Assembly: GCA_011317545.1 (NCBI GenBank)
Contig: WUJK01000004.1
Location: 1,240,001-1,304,000, forward strand
Length of the DNA: 64,000 nt
Reading direction: 5' to 3'
Source: Coniella vitis
Taxonomy: Eukaryota; Ascomycota; Sordariomycetes; Diaporthales; Schizoparmaceae
Shown here: positions 45,787 through 58,502 of the stretch, piece by piece
Layout: each line of letters opens with the position of its first letter
Numbering within the stretch: position 1 is the first letter of the stretch
Program-made: the position numbers and the translations under genes
Notes under the pieces: model-generated
Told to the model about the DNA's origin: nothing
Databases searched by the model: none
What the model saw: the letters and a program-made list of their open reading frames with translations, nothing else

Positions 45787-48676
45787 TCACAATCCCAAGC
45801 CCTTAGCGCCTTTTGTCCACCTGTACAGCGAAAGTGCCCTTCTCCTCGCCTTGTGCTCTTCCCATTCCGTTGGACTGGATCCTCGCACACTGTATAACGT
45901 CGATCGCAGCACTTTGCGGAAGTTTTTCTACATTGCCCAATGTCAGCCATGCTATCATCCTCCAGAAACCAGTGGAGTAATATGACAAGAGAAAGAAGAC
46001 CAGGACAGACCTGAAATTCGGTGCTCAGCGTAACGACGCAAACCTCATGGGCTCGAACTATCGTCTCACACGCCAGCTCCACACTCTGATTCGCCCCCAG
46101 CTGCGGCATGCGGTCCGCAAACAAGAGCAGGATGAAGCTGCCGTGCAGCAGGTAGATGCCAAACAAGTACGGCATAAACGTCAGCTCTGGGTCGAACTTG
46201 AGGATGCTGCTGACTGCTTGGCTAGCTGCGATTGCGTGGCTGGCACAGTCGTTGAAACGCGTGCTCGTGATCCAGTCGTCGTCATCATCCAGCATTGAGA
46301 TTGCGTCCCATTTTCCATGCAGCAGCACGTGGAGAACGTGGAGGATGTGTGCACTGTAGGCAGCAACCAGTTGCAGGCGTGACAAATTCTTGGCGCCCTT
46401 GTACGCTGGAGTGGATGGCGCTGCATATTCTGTCAGACTGTCCATTCTTTGACAAAGTCCGTCAATGCTTGCTTGACAGGCTTCGAGAAGTCCGCTGATG
46501 ATAGCGACTGCTTGGCTGTCGTCGACCATGCTGAGCCGAGGGTGGAAACGACGATGGTGGACGTCAATGATATCTCCAAGAATGGCCATGAGCGGAAGGA
46601 AATACTCGAAAAACCCTGTCCCTGTGATGGTGTTCGGCGGCCCATATACGCGATGAGGCAGGTCGTCCGCCGAAATCGTGTCCAAGTTCTCCCAGACGAC
46701 CTCAGGCAGGGGAGCTAGAAGGTCTTAGCGATTGAGTGCTTCCTAGCTGCTGAAACAAAATTGGCAGGAGGACCACTTACCATATATCTCGCAGTACGAA
46801 TCTGGGATATCAAGAACTCGATTGAACGAAAGGGCCAAGTGCCTATCAAGGCAGTAAAGTAACCAAAATACCCGGCGCCTTTCCTCGACCGCTTCGATGC
46901 TCGACAGAGAAGAAAAGTCCTGGTCACGTCTACAAGAGCACAAGGGGTTCGCACATGGCGACGAGATTGCCAAACACTGCTCGTCCTCACGGTTCAGTTC
47001 CAACGAAAATGCCAGCCGTACAGCCTTACTCCACCACTTGCCGCAGTCGCTCTTGAAATCACCGCCTGATACAGCAATGGACAACAAGATATAAGTCAGC
47101 ACATCATCAATCACTCCGACTGGCTCGTTTTTGGCGGTCGTCTGCGGCTGTATTGAGGAGGAGAATTGGAAGCTTTGGCGTGGCTGTTCGCTCTCCACTG
47201 TCAAGCCACCTATGTGGGAGATCAGCTAACTGTTCATACTTTTAGCCGAGCAGGCAATTTTGGGGGCTCATACCATGGACCCTCCTCCATCGGTCTGGAT
47301 CTCTGTCTGCAATCAGCGCCGTGGCCAGATCATATAACGCAATGCAGATCTTCGCACGTGAGCCAGGTACGTGAAGCAGCACAATGTCAGCCGTCTGCGC
47401 AGAGCACCAGAGCATAGTTGCCAACAACGCCGGCGTCGTCGACCGCGGATTCGTCGGGTGCAGCATGGATTTCTTGCGAAACACACGTGTGACAATGTAT
47501 GGGGAAGCGCAACGGAAAAGGGAGCTCCCCGGCTCCGTCAAATAAACGTCGAGAAGATCGCAAGCAATGGAAGCCGAAATTATGTTGGAGAGATAAGGCA
47601 GTACCGGCTCGAGACAGCGATATCGACAGTCTGCAGTTGGGGCAGTATAAATTGGACTTTGGGTATATATAGATTGCGGTGTTGTCTCCTCGCGGCCAAA
47701 CAGCCCTTGCGACGCAAAGGGTTCCTGCCCGTGCGAGCTGCGTGAGCGTGGAGGGTATATGAATGCCTCCTTTCCAGGAGGAGAAGCTTGCTCAGCAATC
47801 TCTTTTACACCAAAGTCGCCTTGAGCAGCAGCAGAGCTGTCGTTGCCAACTGTCTGCCGCGGACTAGTCAAAGACGCCTTCCTACCTGGGGAGTTTGGAG
47901 CCGACCTCAACAGAGAAGACAAAGGTTTTTGCCCGCTCCCACTTCCATGAGTCGGCGTCGCATGGCGCACCGATTGCTCTTTGAAGACTGTGGATGGATT
48001 CTCAGAGGCGTCGGCCGTAGACACGTGACCTTCGTCTCGGCTAGGCACGAAACTCTGCCCACTCCGCTCCTGTGTCATCTGGTGCGATTCCAACGGTTGC
48101 ATGTTTGCCTCTGGGGATGTGAGAGGCGAGGTTGGTGAAATCTCGCTTGGCGACTGGTGGTGATAGCGGGCCGAACTGCCTTGGAACGTCGTCGCATTAG
48201 AGGGCACGCGGCCACGCTTCTTAACCTCACGATTGTAGCGACAAGTATACCCATAATCTGAAGAAAGTCCGCCATGGACACGCGATGCGGTCAGCGAAAG
48301 GGGGTTCAAGAACACATAATGCTACAGCCAACAGCGTCAATTGAGAATGTACGTACCTTCACACCGACGACTATCGAGATATTTCAAGATCATCAACAAA
48401 TCTTCTTTGTCCAGGGTCGATGATTTACCACCACTCGCCTGATCTCTTCTTCGTCAAAAGACAAACTCACCATGGATTCTCGCCATTACATCGCGTTCGC
48501 GATGACGAACATTTATCACAAGCCCTTCGAGTCCTTTTTCTTGGTCGCGCATGTTCCTTGAGCTCCTCGTCCACATCGTCAGGTGGCTCTGATGCCTCCC
48601 GTTTCGCAGCATCGACTATACCCGCCATATCGGGAGCCTCCACAGCACCAACACCCACTTGCGGATCGATCTTCAT
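45787..48676 (-). CDS. Zn(II)2Cys6 transcription factor, XlnR-like
   Basis: Nuclear DNA-binding regulator. Six exons: 48676-48471, 48370-48357 (14 nt), 48257-47274, 47209-46781, 46714-46011, 45927-45787, giving 825 residues. The binuclear zinc cluster has Cys 53, 56, 63, 69, 72 and 79 after a basic run, and the NREVKKRGR arm follows. Splicing of the 14-nt exon supplies the end of Cys69 and the whole of Cys72. A long Ser/Pro/Gln linker is followed by the fungal-specific middle homology region (DRDPDRWRRVHGGGL, ERRRVFWLLYCLDRHLALSF). The C-terminus (AHEVCVVTLSTEFQKNFRK through EWEEHKARRRALSLYRW) resembles the end of XlnR/Xyr1, activators of xylanase and xylose genes. A paralogue with other targets is equally possible. 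Confidence 0.85.
48357..48370 (-). other. 14-nt micro-exon in the zinc cluster
   Basis: Bounded by CGATAG acceptor and GTACGT donor. It encodes the last base of Cys69, Arg-Arg-Cys72-Glu and one base of Asp74. Leaving it out shifts the frame and destroys the zinc cluster. Confidence 0.85.
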
Positions 48677-49541
48677 GGTGGTGTGGAGGGAGGACAGGAT
48701 TACGACAACCTCAAACGGGGAGTGCAAGTCAAGTGCAGTTAACGGACCCTGACATTCCGTGAGAGGAAATGCTGTGCTTCTTGTATCTCTGCTCACAGGT
48801 TAGCACTGGGTGGTTTTATTTGGAATGTAATCACGCCGTCGCTGCTGCTGCTGCTCACAACTTGAGAGATCCGAGAAAGGCATAAATGAACAGGCTGGCA
48901 GGAGTGGGAAGTGTTGGGGCATCTCAACTGCTGCCCCCGGACGATCATCCCGAATCCATGAGAATGTTCCGATGTATATCCTTCCCAAAGGGTCAGGCGG
49001 CTGCTATGTAGGGTCGCGAACAAACGCACTAATAGCAAACACTGCAGCGGTAGGCCCCTTGTGCATTTCCGGAGACCCAGACAGAAAAGGCCATCTAATG
49101 CAGGAGAGCAGGGTTATGCAGGTGAGTCAGCTACTGTACTGCGCGCTGGCAGATACTTTATGCCAAACAAAACCTCCCTGTCTTCGAAGCCCGTTCCCGT
49201 TATGCCGAATAGCTGCGGGGGTGGCTGCAGCAATATTTATTGCTGGTGGCATTTGCAAGCAGAAGAAGAAGAAAAAGTCTTCCCAGTGAGCACCGATGCG
49301 TACTCTGGGAAATTGCCAGCTCACGCCACGTTCATTTCATATCAACTTGATCCCAGATTCATCCTCGCACTCACAAAGACTTGGAGGACTGTCTCAGCCT
49401 TGCTGCTTGTTCGAATTCCCCAATCCCTCATCACCCCAGGTTCCAGGTCGGACATGATTTGTTACATGCTAGCTCTGCGTGTATATATGGCGGATTCGCA
49501 TGCGTATCTTGATGTATGATAATTCGCGACTGTAAGGTGGT
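48677..49541. other. Intergenic
   Basis: Promoter of the zinc-cluster gene and 3' end of the HET gene. No other gene supported. Confidence 0.5.
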
Positions 49542-51499
49542 TCAAGTACCGTCTCCCTCAAACAGACCTTCATCGAGTTTGGGGTCTTCGTGAATGAAAT
49601 GTGCAATCACGAAAGAATGGTCCGCCTCAACGACCGTTAGACGGACGGATATGACGCCCCAAGAGAGGACCAATTCACCATCCGTGGCATCGTCTGGAGA
49701 CAACGTGAGCAGCTTTTTCAATTGTGCCACCTTGATGCCCAATTTTAACGCTCCAAGCCTAGGTCTGGAGGTATACAGGGACGAATTTGTCTCCGCCTTC
49801 TGTCGTAGTTCCATTCTTGTCGATGGCTTCACAAGCACACGGCCATCAGCATCCGAGAATTCAAGATCAAACGTCACCAGGAGGTGAGAGTTCAGACGCT
49901 CATGTGAGCTCATGACTTCAATCGGCATATTGGGAGAGGCGGAAGAAGAGGAGAATGACCCAGACCGAGACATGTTGAATCCAACCCAAGTCCACTGATC
50001 GTTATTGTACATGACAAATAGCCGGCCGTGATGCGATAGCTCGGTGACCGCATTCGAGGATGGGTGTATGGTACCTGTAAGTTGCAGTTCCCTTGACATG
50101 GTGACTTCTGGACTTATCGTGATATGCGTCTTGGACCAGCGAAAAGTTGGGCGCCCAGAATTCAGAGTGTCTACGGGTGACCACTTCAAATTCTTTGCTT
50201 TGAGATAAACTGGCCTCAACCAATTCGAGGATCGCTGGAATCCCTTTTTACCATCCATTTGGTTGATAGGGATGCAGAAGAAGGCGTTGTTTTCTGCGTC
50301 AAACGCAAAAGAGTTGCGATACTCCATGGGCTCGAGAACGGCAAAAGCACCGACTTGGATTCCTGCCGACCACGATGCGTTGTATAATACAGGCACTTGA
50401 ATGTGAAGCCCTGCATTCGACATTGAGTAGCTTGGAGGTATTTGTCTCCCCTCGAACATCCAAGGCAGCACGGCTGGGTATGGATAATCGGCAAATCCTC
50501 GAGGCGACGGTGCCAGAAAATTGATCCATTTGTGTGCTCGTAGTTGAGCGACATCTTCAAAGATCATCTCCCAGAAGAAGATGCTTTCTAAACATAAGAT
50601 ATATATCAGTATCTTTCCTGTTTGCTCGTGACAGCACATGTACACTCTCTTTTCTCAAATCCGGTCAAATCTAGGGTTGCCAGCAGCATCGCAACGCAAA
50701 AATCACATGAGCATATAATTGATAACGTACGATCAGTGGATTTCTTCATGATTTCTTCCTGCAGTCGCAGGAAGGCGTTGCCGCGCTCTCCATACAAGAT
50801 GGGCATATGGATGCTGAAAATTCCCAGAAGACAATATGCCATGTCCTCTGTGCGCGTTGTCTCTCGTCTGGCCGCCCATGACATCTTTTCTGCAACAGTA
50901 GCAGCCGTGAAAGACCTTCCAGCGAGAAATGGCTCAGATATTTTGGTGATTTTTGACAGGAGGTAACAAAACTTGGGGTCTGTTTTTTTGCTGATAAACT
51001 TCCACGACCGGGTGTAGAAGCGTACTTCGAATGGCGCGAGCAACTCCTGTAGGGTCCACCCACGAGTGAACCACCTGCTCCTCTTTAAAGACTCGAGAGG
51101 CTCTACACCATTCACATAGGCGTCCTGGCTCTCGTACTCGACGTCGACAAGGTATGCATAGCAGACGGCGGCTTCGGCGTACCATACAAACATGGAGTTG
51201 ATAGCCTCGCTGAGCTCTGCGCTGCTGCTCTTATCGATGCAGTTTGTATCAACCCAGAGATGCGTGTAGCCATCGACGCGGCACTGCTGGCACGCCAGTT
51301 GAATCTTCTCAAGGCCTAAGTTGGGCACGCGCGGGTCGGCGACCGAGGAAGTCAATGGCCAGTTCTGCTGGATATGCCGTTGCCAGTCGGCACAGCTGAC
51401 TTCGTGGTCGCCCCAAGTATGGCTGAGGATGGCATATGATGGTACCTGTCGACCAGAAAATTCTTCCAGTTGGTATGTCTGTACATTGATGAGTCTCAT
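49542..51499 (-). CDS. HET-domain protein (heterokaryon incompatibility type)
   Basis: Exons 51499-50731 and 50587-49542 (143-nt intron) give 604 residues. The HET domain takes up the first ~170 residues, with its three blocks in order: YAILSHTWGDHEVSCADW, WVDTNCIDKSSSAELSEAIN, and RSRWFTRGWTLQELLAP. Further conserved sequence (MSWAARRETTRTEDMAYCLL, MPILYGERGNAFLRLQEEI, TDQSIFFWE) is the extended fungal HET family body; the Q of TDQ is made by splicing. The C-terminal ~300 residues are beta-rich and unassigned, the usual place of a variable recognition or effector part. HET proteins trigger cell death on fusion of unlike strains; this role is family inference. The gene is immediately next to RIP-silenced DNA. 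Confidence 0.9.
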
Positions 51500-52139
51500 C
51501 TTGAAGCAAGAACAAACAAGCAGCAGAAATGGGGCTCGTTGACCGATGGCGCAGAGGGGCGAAAAAAAAGTGAGACCCTTACCTCGAGTCTAACAAGATC
51601 CCCTGCTCTTCACCCCGCCGCTCGCCTTGGGGCGCTCCTGCTACGGAGGTCTGCAGCGCTCACTATCCTATATTTTATTCCTGAATTAATTTAAGTTAGA
51701 TTTTAAGTATTCTTCCTATAAGCACCCCACTAATATATAAAATAAAAATTATTTAGTTTATCCTAGGGCTATAGAAAACGTATTTTTAATACCCCTTTAC
51801 TATTATCGCAGCAGGTATTCTCCTAAGAATTTTTCAATATTATAGCAAAGCTTACCTAACCGTTAATTAAACTAATAGAGCCTCTAGCCTCCCTTCCCTA
51901 TATCTAATTATACCTATAGGTTATACCCCTTATAATCTAGACTCTATCCGTAACTAGATTACCTAGTAATATTCCCTCGGAGTATTAATACCGGAGCTCC
52001 TTATAATACTTCGAGATTATTATAATATTCGTATTAGCCGGTAAACTCTTTATTATCGTATAAGAGCTTAGGATATCCCTATTTAGTAAATCTATATATA
52101 GGATTCCCCGGCTTTACGGGATTAGATTTATACTTACTT

Positions 52140-53340
52140 TTTTAATTTTAAATTAACTAATAAATAATTTAAATATTTATTTAAAAAAGAAGGATTTATT
52201 ACTTTTATTATTAGTATTAAACGGCTTTATAAAAGTATCGATCTATAATATCGATTATCTAACCTTAAAATCGATAAATAGAAGGAAGAACTCCGATATT
52301 ACTTTAGGGAATATTCTATAATCGATTAGCGCAATTCGGATATTAATTAGCCTTAAGGTAACGCTCGGTTAAATAATAAAGTAAATCTTAGGGCTAAGCC
52401 TATTTAACTTTTTCTTCGATTAAATCGATATAGGCTTTATAACTATTTATATTTCTATATAGATATTAATATTTTAATATATTAAGCTTTTATAGAATTT
52501 AAATAATAATTTCCCGAATAAATAGATAAGCGGTATTAGTAACTCCGAAAGCGTTATAGCGGCTTTATAATATTAGGTCCGAATTATATCTAGTTTATAA
52601 ATAGATATTATAAGCTTTAAAAGTTTAGCTTTAAGATTTATATTATAATCGATATATACTTATATTTTATTCTATAGCTCTTTTATAGTTAATCGGGATT
52701 AACCGAGTAATTAATCCTAGTATAATATATTAACTCGATTAATACCTTAAGATTTATATTAATAATTATCCGTTCCGATTATAGAGGAGAAATATCGTTT
52801 ATAGCTATAATATACTAATAGCTTTCCTATATAAGTAAATTAAAACGTAAGGTTAAACCTAAACGGATAGTTAAGGGCGATATTACTTAGGATAAACCGG
52901 AGGTATTAGAATTATTTATTAGCTAGGAACTATTAATTTATAATCTAGATATACTATTAATACTCGATAATATCTAGCGCTTTAGTAAGAGTATAAAGAA
53001 CTAGAGAATCGAATCTTATTAGATATAGCTTAGTAAAGGTTAGATACTCTTTTAATAGGTATATTTAAGTTTAATAATATAAAGAAGTCTATTTATTAAT
53101 ATATTTATCTTTTAGAATTACTTTAATCGCCTTTAACGTAAAGGCTTATAATTATAGGATTATATTACCGATTATATTACCCTTCTCTATACCTTTATAC
53201 TATAAATTCGCTAGGAATACTCTTCCTTTATTAAGGAGTAAAATAGCTATTTTATTCGGAAATAGTATAACCGGCGGTATATTTAGGAAGGGAAACCTAA
53301 TATTCTTTTTAAATTATTATAAAAGGGAAAGGTAATTAAT
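52140..53340 (+). pseudogene. RIP-killed integrase-core (DDE, rve-type) gene
   Basis: One plus-strand frame, broken only by TAA/TAG at sites where CAA, CAG or TGG is expected, carries the pattern of the fungal integrase-core-domain family: GPNYI near 52,576, an IDIYLYFI-like DDE strand, RSDYRG near 52,780, then KN(Q)RIES followed by LSKG(Q) near 52,996-53,045, and a closing GKPN near 53,290. GPNYI and RIES are in the same frame, 420 bp apart. It is not functional. It lies just outside the left LTR of the gypsy element, so it is a separate insertion or a repeated gene. The N-terminal part is too eroded to name. Confidence 0.6.
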
Positions 53341-53498
53341 TATTAGGTTAAATATTTAAGAAGTTATTTATAATAATTAAAGGCTTTAGTTAAGATCGAT
53401 AGAGTAAAATACGATAAATACCTCCTATAACCTATCTATAAACTTTACTTTAAAATTATATAAAACTTTTTATCTATAGCTATCGAAGATATTCGATT

Positions 53499-53503
53499 AT
53501 TAT
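53499..53503 (+). repeat. Target-site duplication, left
   Basis: ATTAT directly outside the left LTR, identical to 60,766-60,770. Confidence 0.8.
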
Positions 53504-53842
53504 TATAAACGGGTATCGAGAGAGCGTTCGTAGTTTCGATCCTAATTTCTATTATTAACTAATTTAAGGAGAGAAGTAAGGGTAGTATCTATATAGCGGC
53601 GCGAGAGCTACTCTTAAGTAGCTCTTATATTTAGAATCTACCTATAGATAGAGTTTTCTATAGGTTTACCGTTAATACGGGTCCTATTACCGATAGTCTT
53701 TTATATAGCTTATAAGCTACTCGGAAGACGCTCTTATTTAACGCTTATATAATACTAGTCTCTAGACGAAAAGGGAATATACTAACTAAGGCTTTATACC
53801 CTAATATACCGAAGCCGTATATTTACCTATAGGCTTATAATA
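53504..53842 (-). repeat. 3' LTR of the gypsy element
   Basis: 339 bp, begins TATAAACGGG on the plus strand and ends TATAATA; matches 60,427-60,765 in direct orientation with only transition differences noticed. Confidence 0.9.
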
Positions 53843-53854
53843 TTACCCCCCTGC
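53843..53854 (-). other. Polypurine tract
   Basis: GCAGGGGGGTAA on the minus strand abutting the 3' LTR, the primer site for plus-strand DNA synthesis. Confidence 0.75.
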
Positions 53855-54289
53855 TTAGGCTAAACGCCCTCCTATAGAGCTATATATAATATAATAGCTA
53901 CCTAAAAAGTATAACGATATAATACCGCTACGCCTATTTACCCTATTAAAGGAACCTTATCCTTATATTTAGTAAGTATAAAAGGAGTCTTATATCCGTA
54001 GAGCTCCCTTTAACCTAGCTCTCGGCGAATTTATAAATTCTACCGCTTATTATTTATTAATAGAATAATAATAACGCCTTTAACTTAATAAGCGGTTATA
54101 AATATAATATCTTTACTCTTTAGAGCCTCGAAAAAGTATAAATACCCCCTTAACTCCTACTCTAGGGGTTATTCCTTCCTCTTAATTAAACTAAAGCCCT
54201 TATAAGTTATATAAAACTAACCCCTATAATAATAAGGTAAGTATTACGCTTTCCCTATTCGTCCTCTATTTATATTTAGCTTTACTAAT

Positions 54290-55272
54290 AGTATAAATAT
54301 TATTATTCGCTCTAAGTAAGCTAATATAGCTCCTATTATTATACCTACCGCCGCTACCCCCGCTATTACTATAAGCTCTATAGCTACTCCTATAACGGTA
54401 ATACCTATAGCTACCGCTATAGCTATTCCTACTACGCCCGCTATTACTCCTACCGCCGCTATCCTTACCCCTACCGCCGCTTAGCTCGATAAAGCCGTTA
54501 ATAAGCTTATTTAAAGTATCGTTACTATTAACTCGTAGCTCTAACCTTATATTACCCTCCCTAAGGGTATTAGGGACGAATAATACTTACCCTATATTAT
54601 AAGGGCTTTTAAAAACCCCCTCTCCCTTTACCTCTATAGTATTAATAAGTAATACTTACCCTACTTCTTTATAGCTTACTAATTATTATAAGCGGCGCTT
54701 ATTATTTCCCCTATAGGACGAATAAGAAGGGTAAGAATTCCGGCTACTTTTATACCCCCCTTTATTAGATTAACGAGATATATACCGCTATTATTATTAT
54801 AATTAATTATTCCCTTACTTATAATACTTCCGACCCTAGTATATATTACTCCTTCCCTATTTATACCTCCCTATATTTATATACTTTAAATACTCTCCGC
54901 CCCTAGGCCCTTACCGCTCTCGCTATACGCTATACCTATAACTATTTACCTAAGTTAGATAAGACTTAAGCTAGCTATAACGAAGTCCGGTTATTAAATA
55001 ATAAATATATTTATAATATATATACCCCCTACTCCTTCCCTATTTATATCCTACTAACTTTATACTAGCGTTATAGCTATAAGCTTATATACTATTAAGC
55101 GGTAGCGTTAGAGGATATTACCGACCTATTAGTAAAGCTTATAGAAGGGGGTAGTAAGGGTAAGGGCTTAGTTAATATTAAAATAAAGCGTAGCGTTAAT
55201 AATAACCCTTATTCTAATAAAACTAAGGAGAGTAATTCTAATAATAAGGAGGAGGTAAGTAAGGATAAGTAG
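54290..55272 (+). pseudogene. Unidentified coding remnant, antisense to the gypsy pol
   Basis: Lies between the chromodomain region and the 3' LTR, on the opposite strand. An Ala/Thr/Pro-rich stretch (54,340-54,482) is followed by a frame (54,649-55,272) of about 207 codons with five internal TAG/TAA, each explicable as a RIP-converted Gln or Trp codon. It ends in a Lys/Asn/Ser/Glu-rich tail before a stop. A GTAAGT to TTTAG pair at 54,236-54,279 could be an old intron. I do not recognise the protein; it may be passenger sequence carried by the element. Confidence 0.35.
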
Positions 55273-55379
55273 GTAGCTATATTAGTATATATTTCGTATA
55301 TAATTTTCTTTTTATCTATAGTATTTAATTTCCCCGCTCTTCTTCTCTATAACTTTAAGCTATTATAACTTATAGCGCT

Positions 55380-58300
55380 ATTATAGCGTTACTCGAACTC
55401 CTTAAGAGTAATTATATCTTTAAATTCGGATAATAGCTATTAATCTAACTAATCCTATCCGACCTATTTAACTAAGACTTTATATTATAGCGTTCCGTCC
55501 GTTTTCGTATAGCCTTTATATAGCTTATTATATACTCTAATAATACTTTCCACCTAATACTCGGGTTCCTTTCCCTCTTTAACTATAATAGGGTTAGGCC
55601 GGTATTCTCTTTATACCTATAATAGGAGCGGGTTTTATATAGCTTAAATTAGGAGATCTATATAGAAATAAGGGTAAATACCCGGCGGGATATCTAATTC
55701 TATTATATAAAGGCTAACGATATATATTATAATATACTTCTCGTATAGCTAGGCTAACTTTTTTAAAGGGTAGTTAGTAATAATATTTTATAGGGAGAGT
55801 TAAACCTTATTACCCTTAATAAGCCGCTTTATAATTATTTATAATTTATTCGTAGATTCTTCTATTCGTTATTATATAATTATTATTACAGCTTAAACGA
55901 AAATAGTTATATCTTTAAGCCGTTAGATAAAGTTCTCGGCTTAAACTCTAAGCGCTTATACTAATAATATATTATACTCTACCTATTCGATTAGATCTAT
56001 ATAATAGCTATATAGGATAAAGAATAGGCTAAGGCTAATTATACTAATATCCCTATTATTAATAGCTAATTAAGCGCCGGATAGGAGTATCGGCTAATCT
56101 AATTATATATATATAACGAATACTCGGAGGTAGTTTATAACCTCTTAGTTTACCCTTTCTATAGCTTTATCCGTTTATAAATAGAAAGCGGTATTTAGGT
56201 ATTACTCTATCTTTATAAGCTTATATAATTAATACTAAAACCCTCCTACCTAATTCGAGCCTCGGTTACTAATTATTACCTTAGGGAAACTATAGAACCG
56301 CTAATAATAGTATAAGAACCGCTCTATATATACTTCCGCGCTTATATTATATATAGCTTCGAATATAATAGCTTTCGTTAGTTAGTTTATAATTACTATT
56401 AAATAAGCTTCTCTTATATCGTCCTTATAGGGGAGGTTGATTATAAAGTCTATAGATAACTCGCTCTATACCTATTTAAGTACTAATAGGGGCTTAAGAA
56501 GGCCCTTCCTTTAGTATCTCTATACTATCTTACGTCTATAGATATCGTAATTTTATATAAACCGCCGAATATTACGGTATATACTTAGCTAGAAATAGCC
56601 CCTTATTATTATTATAATAATAATATCCCTCCTTAGGTAGTTAAATAGGGTAGAATTATAAATACTCTATATTAGTTTAGTATATAGGGGTTCCTAATCC
56701 GGTAATTAGAGCTATTTATAAAACCTAAATAATCCTTTCTTATCGATCGAATACTCTATTATAAATACCTTAATAAGCTTACCTTCGGATATCTATAAGT
56801 AAGGGGGAAAAGAGCGTTTACCCCTACGGATTATATTTATAAGCTAGGAGTATACCTTATTACGTAAGGTAGTATCGTCCTATAAGTATTAGAGCTCCTT
56901 TTATATAAAAACCTTACTACCTATTAATAATAGCTCGTTATATACTATAATTTAGCTTATCTCTATCGATAATAAAAGCTAGATTTACCTACCGGTAAAG
57001 CGTTCGTTAGATATATTATATAGTATATCCTATTCCCTCCTCGAGAGGGCGTTTAGATGCTTATTAGCTACTCTTATATAATAGATTAAGTAATATCGAA
57101 AATAAGCTATCGTCTCGGATTAGTAGACCTACCTTTCGGTAAAACGCTATAATATTATAAAATATTCGAGGTTCTTATAATCTAAGTAAATTATAAATAG
57201 TAGTATAATACCCCTAAGCTTTATATCCTATACTCTTAAGTAATTAATAATAGCTAGTAGTTCCTTATCGTAGATCTTATAGTTATACTCTATAAGGCTT
57301 AGATAGTACGAGTAATATACTATCGGGCGGAGGATATTATATTTATCCCTTTAAGAGAGGTAGCCGCTTAACGAATAATTAGAATAATCCGCTTTTAATA
57401 CTATCTCCTTATCCGGATCCTATTAGGCGAGTATAAGCTTACTAATAAAGAGATACTTTAGCTATTCGAATATAGCTTCTTCTTACTCCCCGAATCTAAA
57501 TAGGACCCCCTTTTTAGTTAAGGCTAGGAAGGGCCCTATAACTTTAGAATAATTAGCGATAAACTAATAATAAAAGTTTATAAATCCTAGGAAGCTATAG
57601 ACTCCCTTAACCGTCTTCGGAGCCTCCTAATCGTATATAACGTATACCTTCTCGGGGTTTATATAAATCCTTACCCCTACTTTAATAATAAAGCCTAAAT
57701 ACTTTATCTCGGTTACGCCGAATTCGTATTTAGCGATATTTAAATTTAGACCTATTATTTTAAAAGTATATAATACTAGCTTTACCTTTACTCGGTAATC
57801 TTTAGCTATACTATCGGTATATATTAGAATATTATCGATATAAGCTAAATAGAAGATATCTAGATAGGGGTATAGAGTATTATTAATATAGCGTTAGAAT
57901 ATCGTAGGAGCGCTTATAAGTCCGAATAGGGTTATTAGCTACTCGAAGAGGCTATATCGTATACGAAAGGCAGTCTTCTATTTATCTCCTTCCTTAATAT
58001 AAAGCTTATAAAACGCTATTTATATATTAAGCTTAGTAAAATATTTAGCGTTTATAATATTAGATAGAGTCTTTTTAATAAGGGGGAGCGGGTAATAATC
58101 GGCTTCCGAAATAGCGTTAAGTATACGATAGTTTATATAAAAATAGAAGCCGCCCCTTAGTTTCTTAATAAAGATTACGGGAGCTCCTACTAAGGAGCTA
58201 CTAGCTCTAATATAGCTTATATCGAGTAACTCGGTAAGAATCTTCCTTAATACGATAAATTCTTCTCTAGATATCCTATATAATAAGCCCTATAGGGCGT

Positions 58301-58502
58301 TTATAATAGATTTATCTGCTTTCTTATATAACCGAATCTTATAATCCGCTCCCTCTTTATATAGCGGTAGTATAGAAGCTATATCCTTATTAAAGAGGTT
58401 CCGGAACTTATAATACTTTAGGGGGAGTTTCTTATTAACCGAGGATTCTACTTTCGGTAATAGGGCCTTAATAATATCGGCTATTATAATACTAAAGAGC
58501 AC
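55380..58502 (-). pseudogene. gypsy pol remnant: RT, RNase H, integrase, possible chromodomain
   Basis: Reading the minus strand from 58,502: a protease-RT linker with REEF and AP(V)IF(I)KK; RT with YRILNAI and YYPLPLI near 58,090-58,140, AFRIRY-SLFE near 57,950, YIDNILIY (the YxDD box) near 57,830; YLGF near 57,700; RNase H with ADYSNYSLSGYLS near 57,370 and YDKELLAI near 57,270; integrase zinc-finger part near 56,560, SIDFI near 56,430 and a SNRG box near 56,240 where the DDE aspartate is already Asn. A basic, Tyr-rich stretch at 55,400-55,560 may be a chromodomain. Frames shift and many stops occur. Nonfunctional. Confidence 0.88.

Noticed and set aside
58290..58502. 70-codon intact frame on the minus strand as a separate gene
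   Set aside because: It is the protease-RT linker portion of the gypsy pol that happens to lack RIP stops, not an independent gene.
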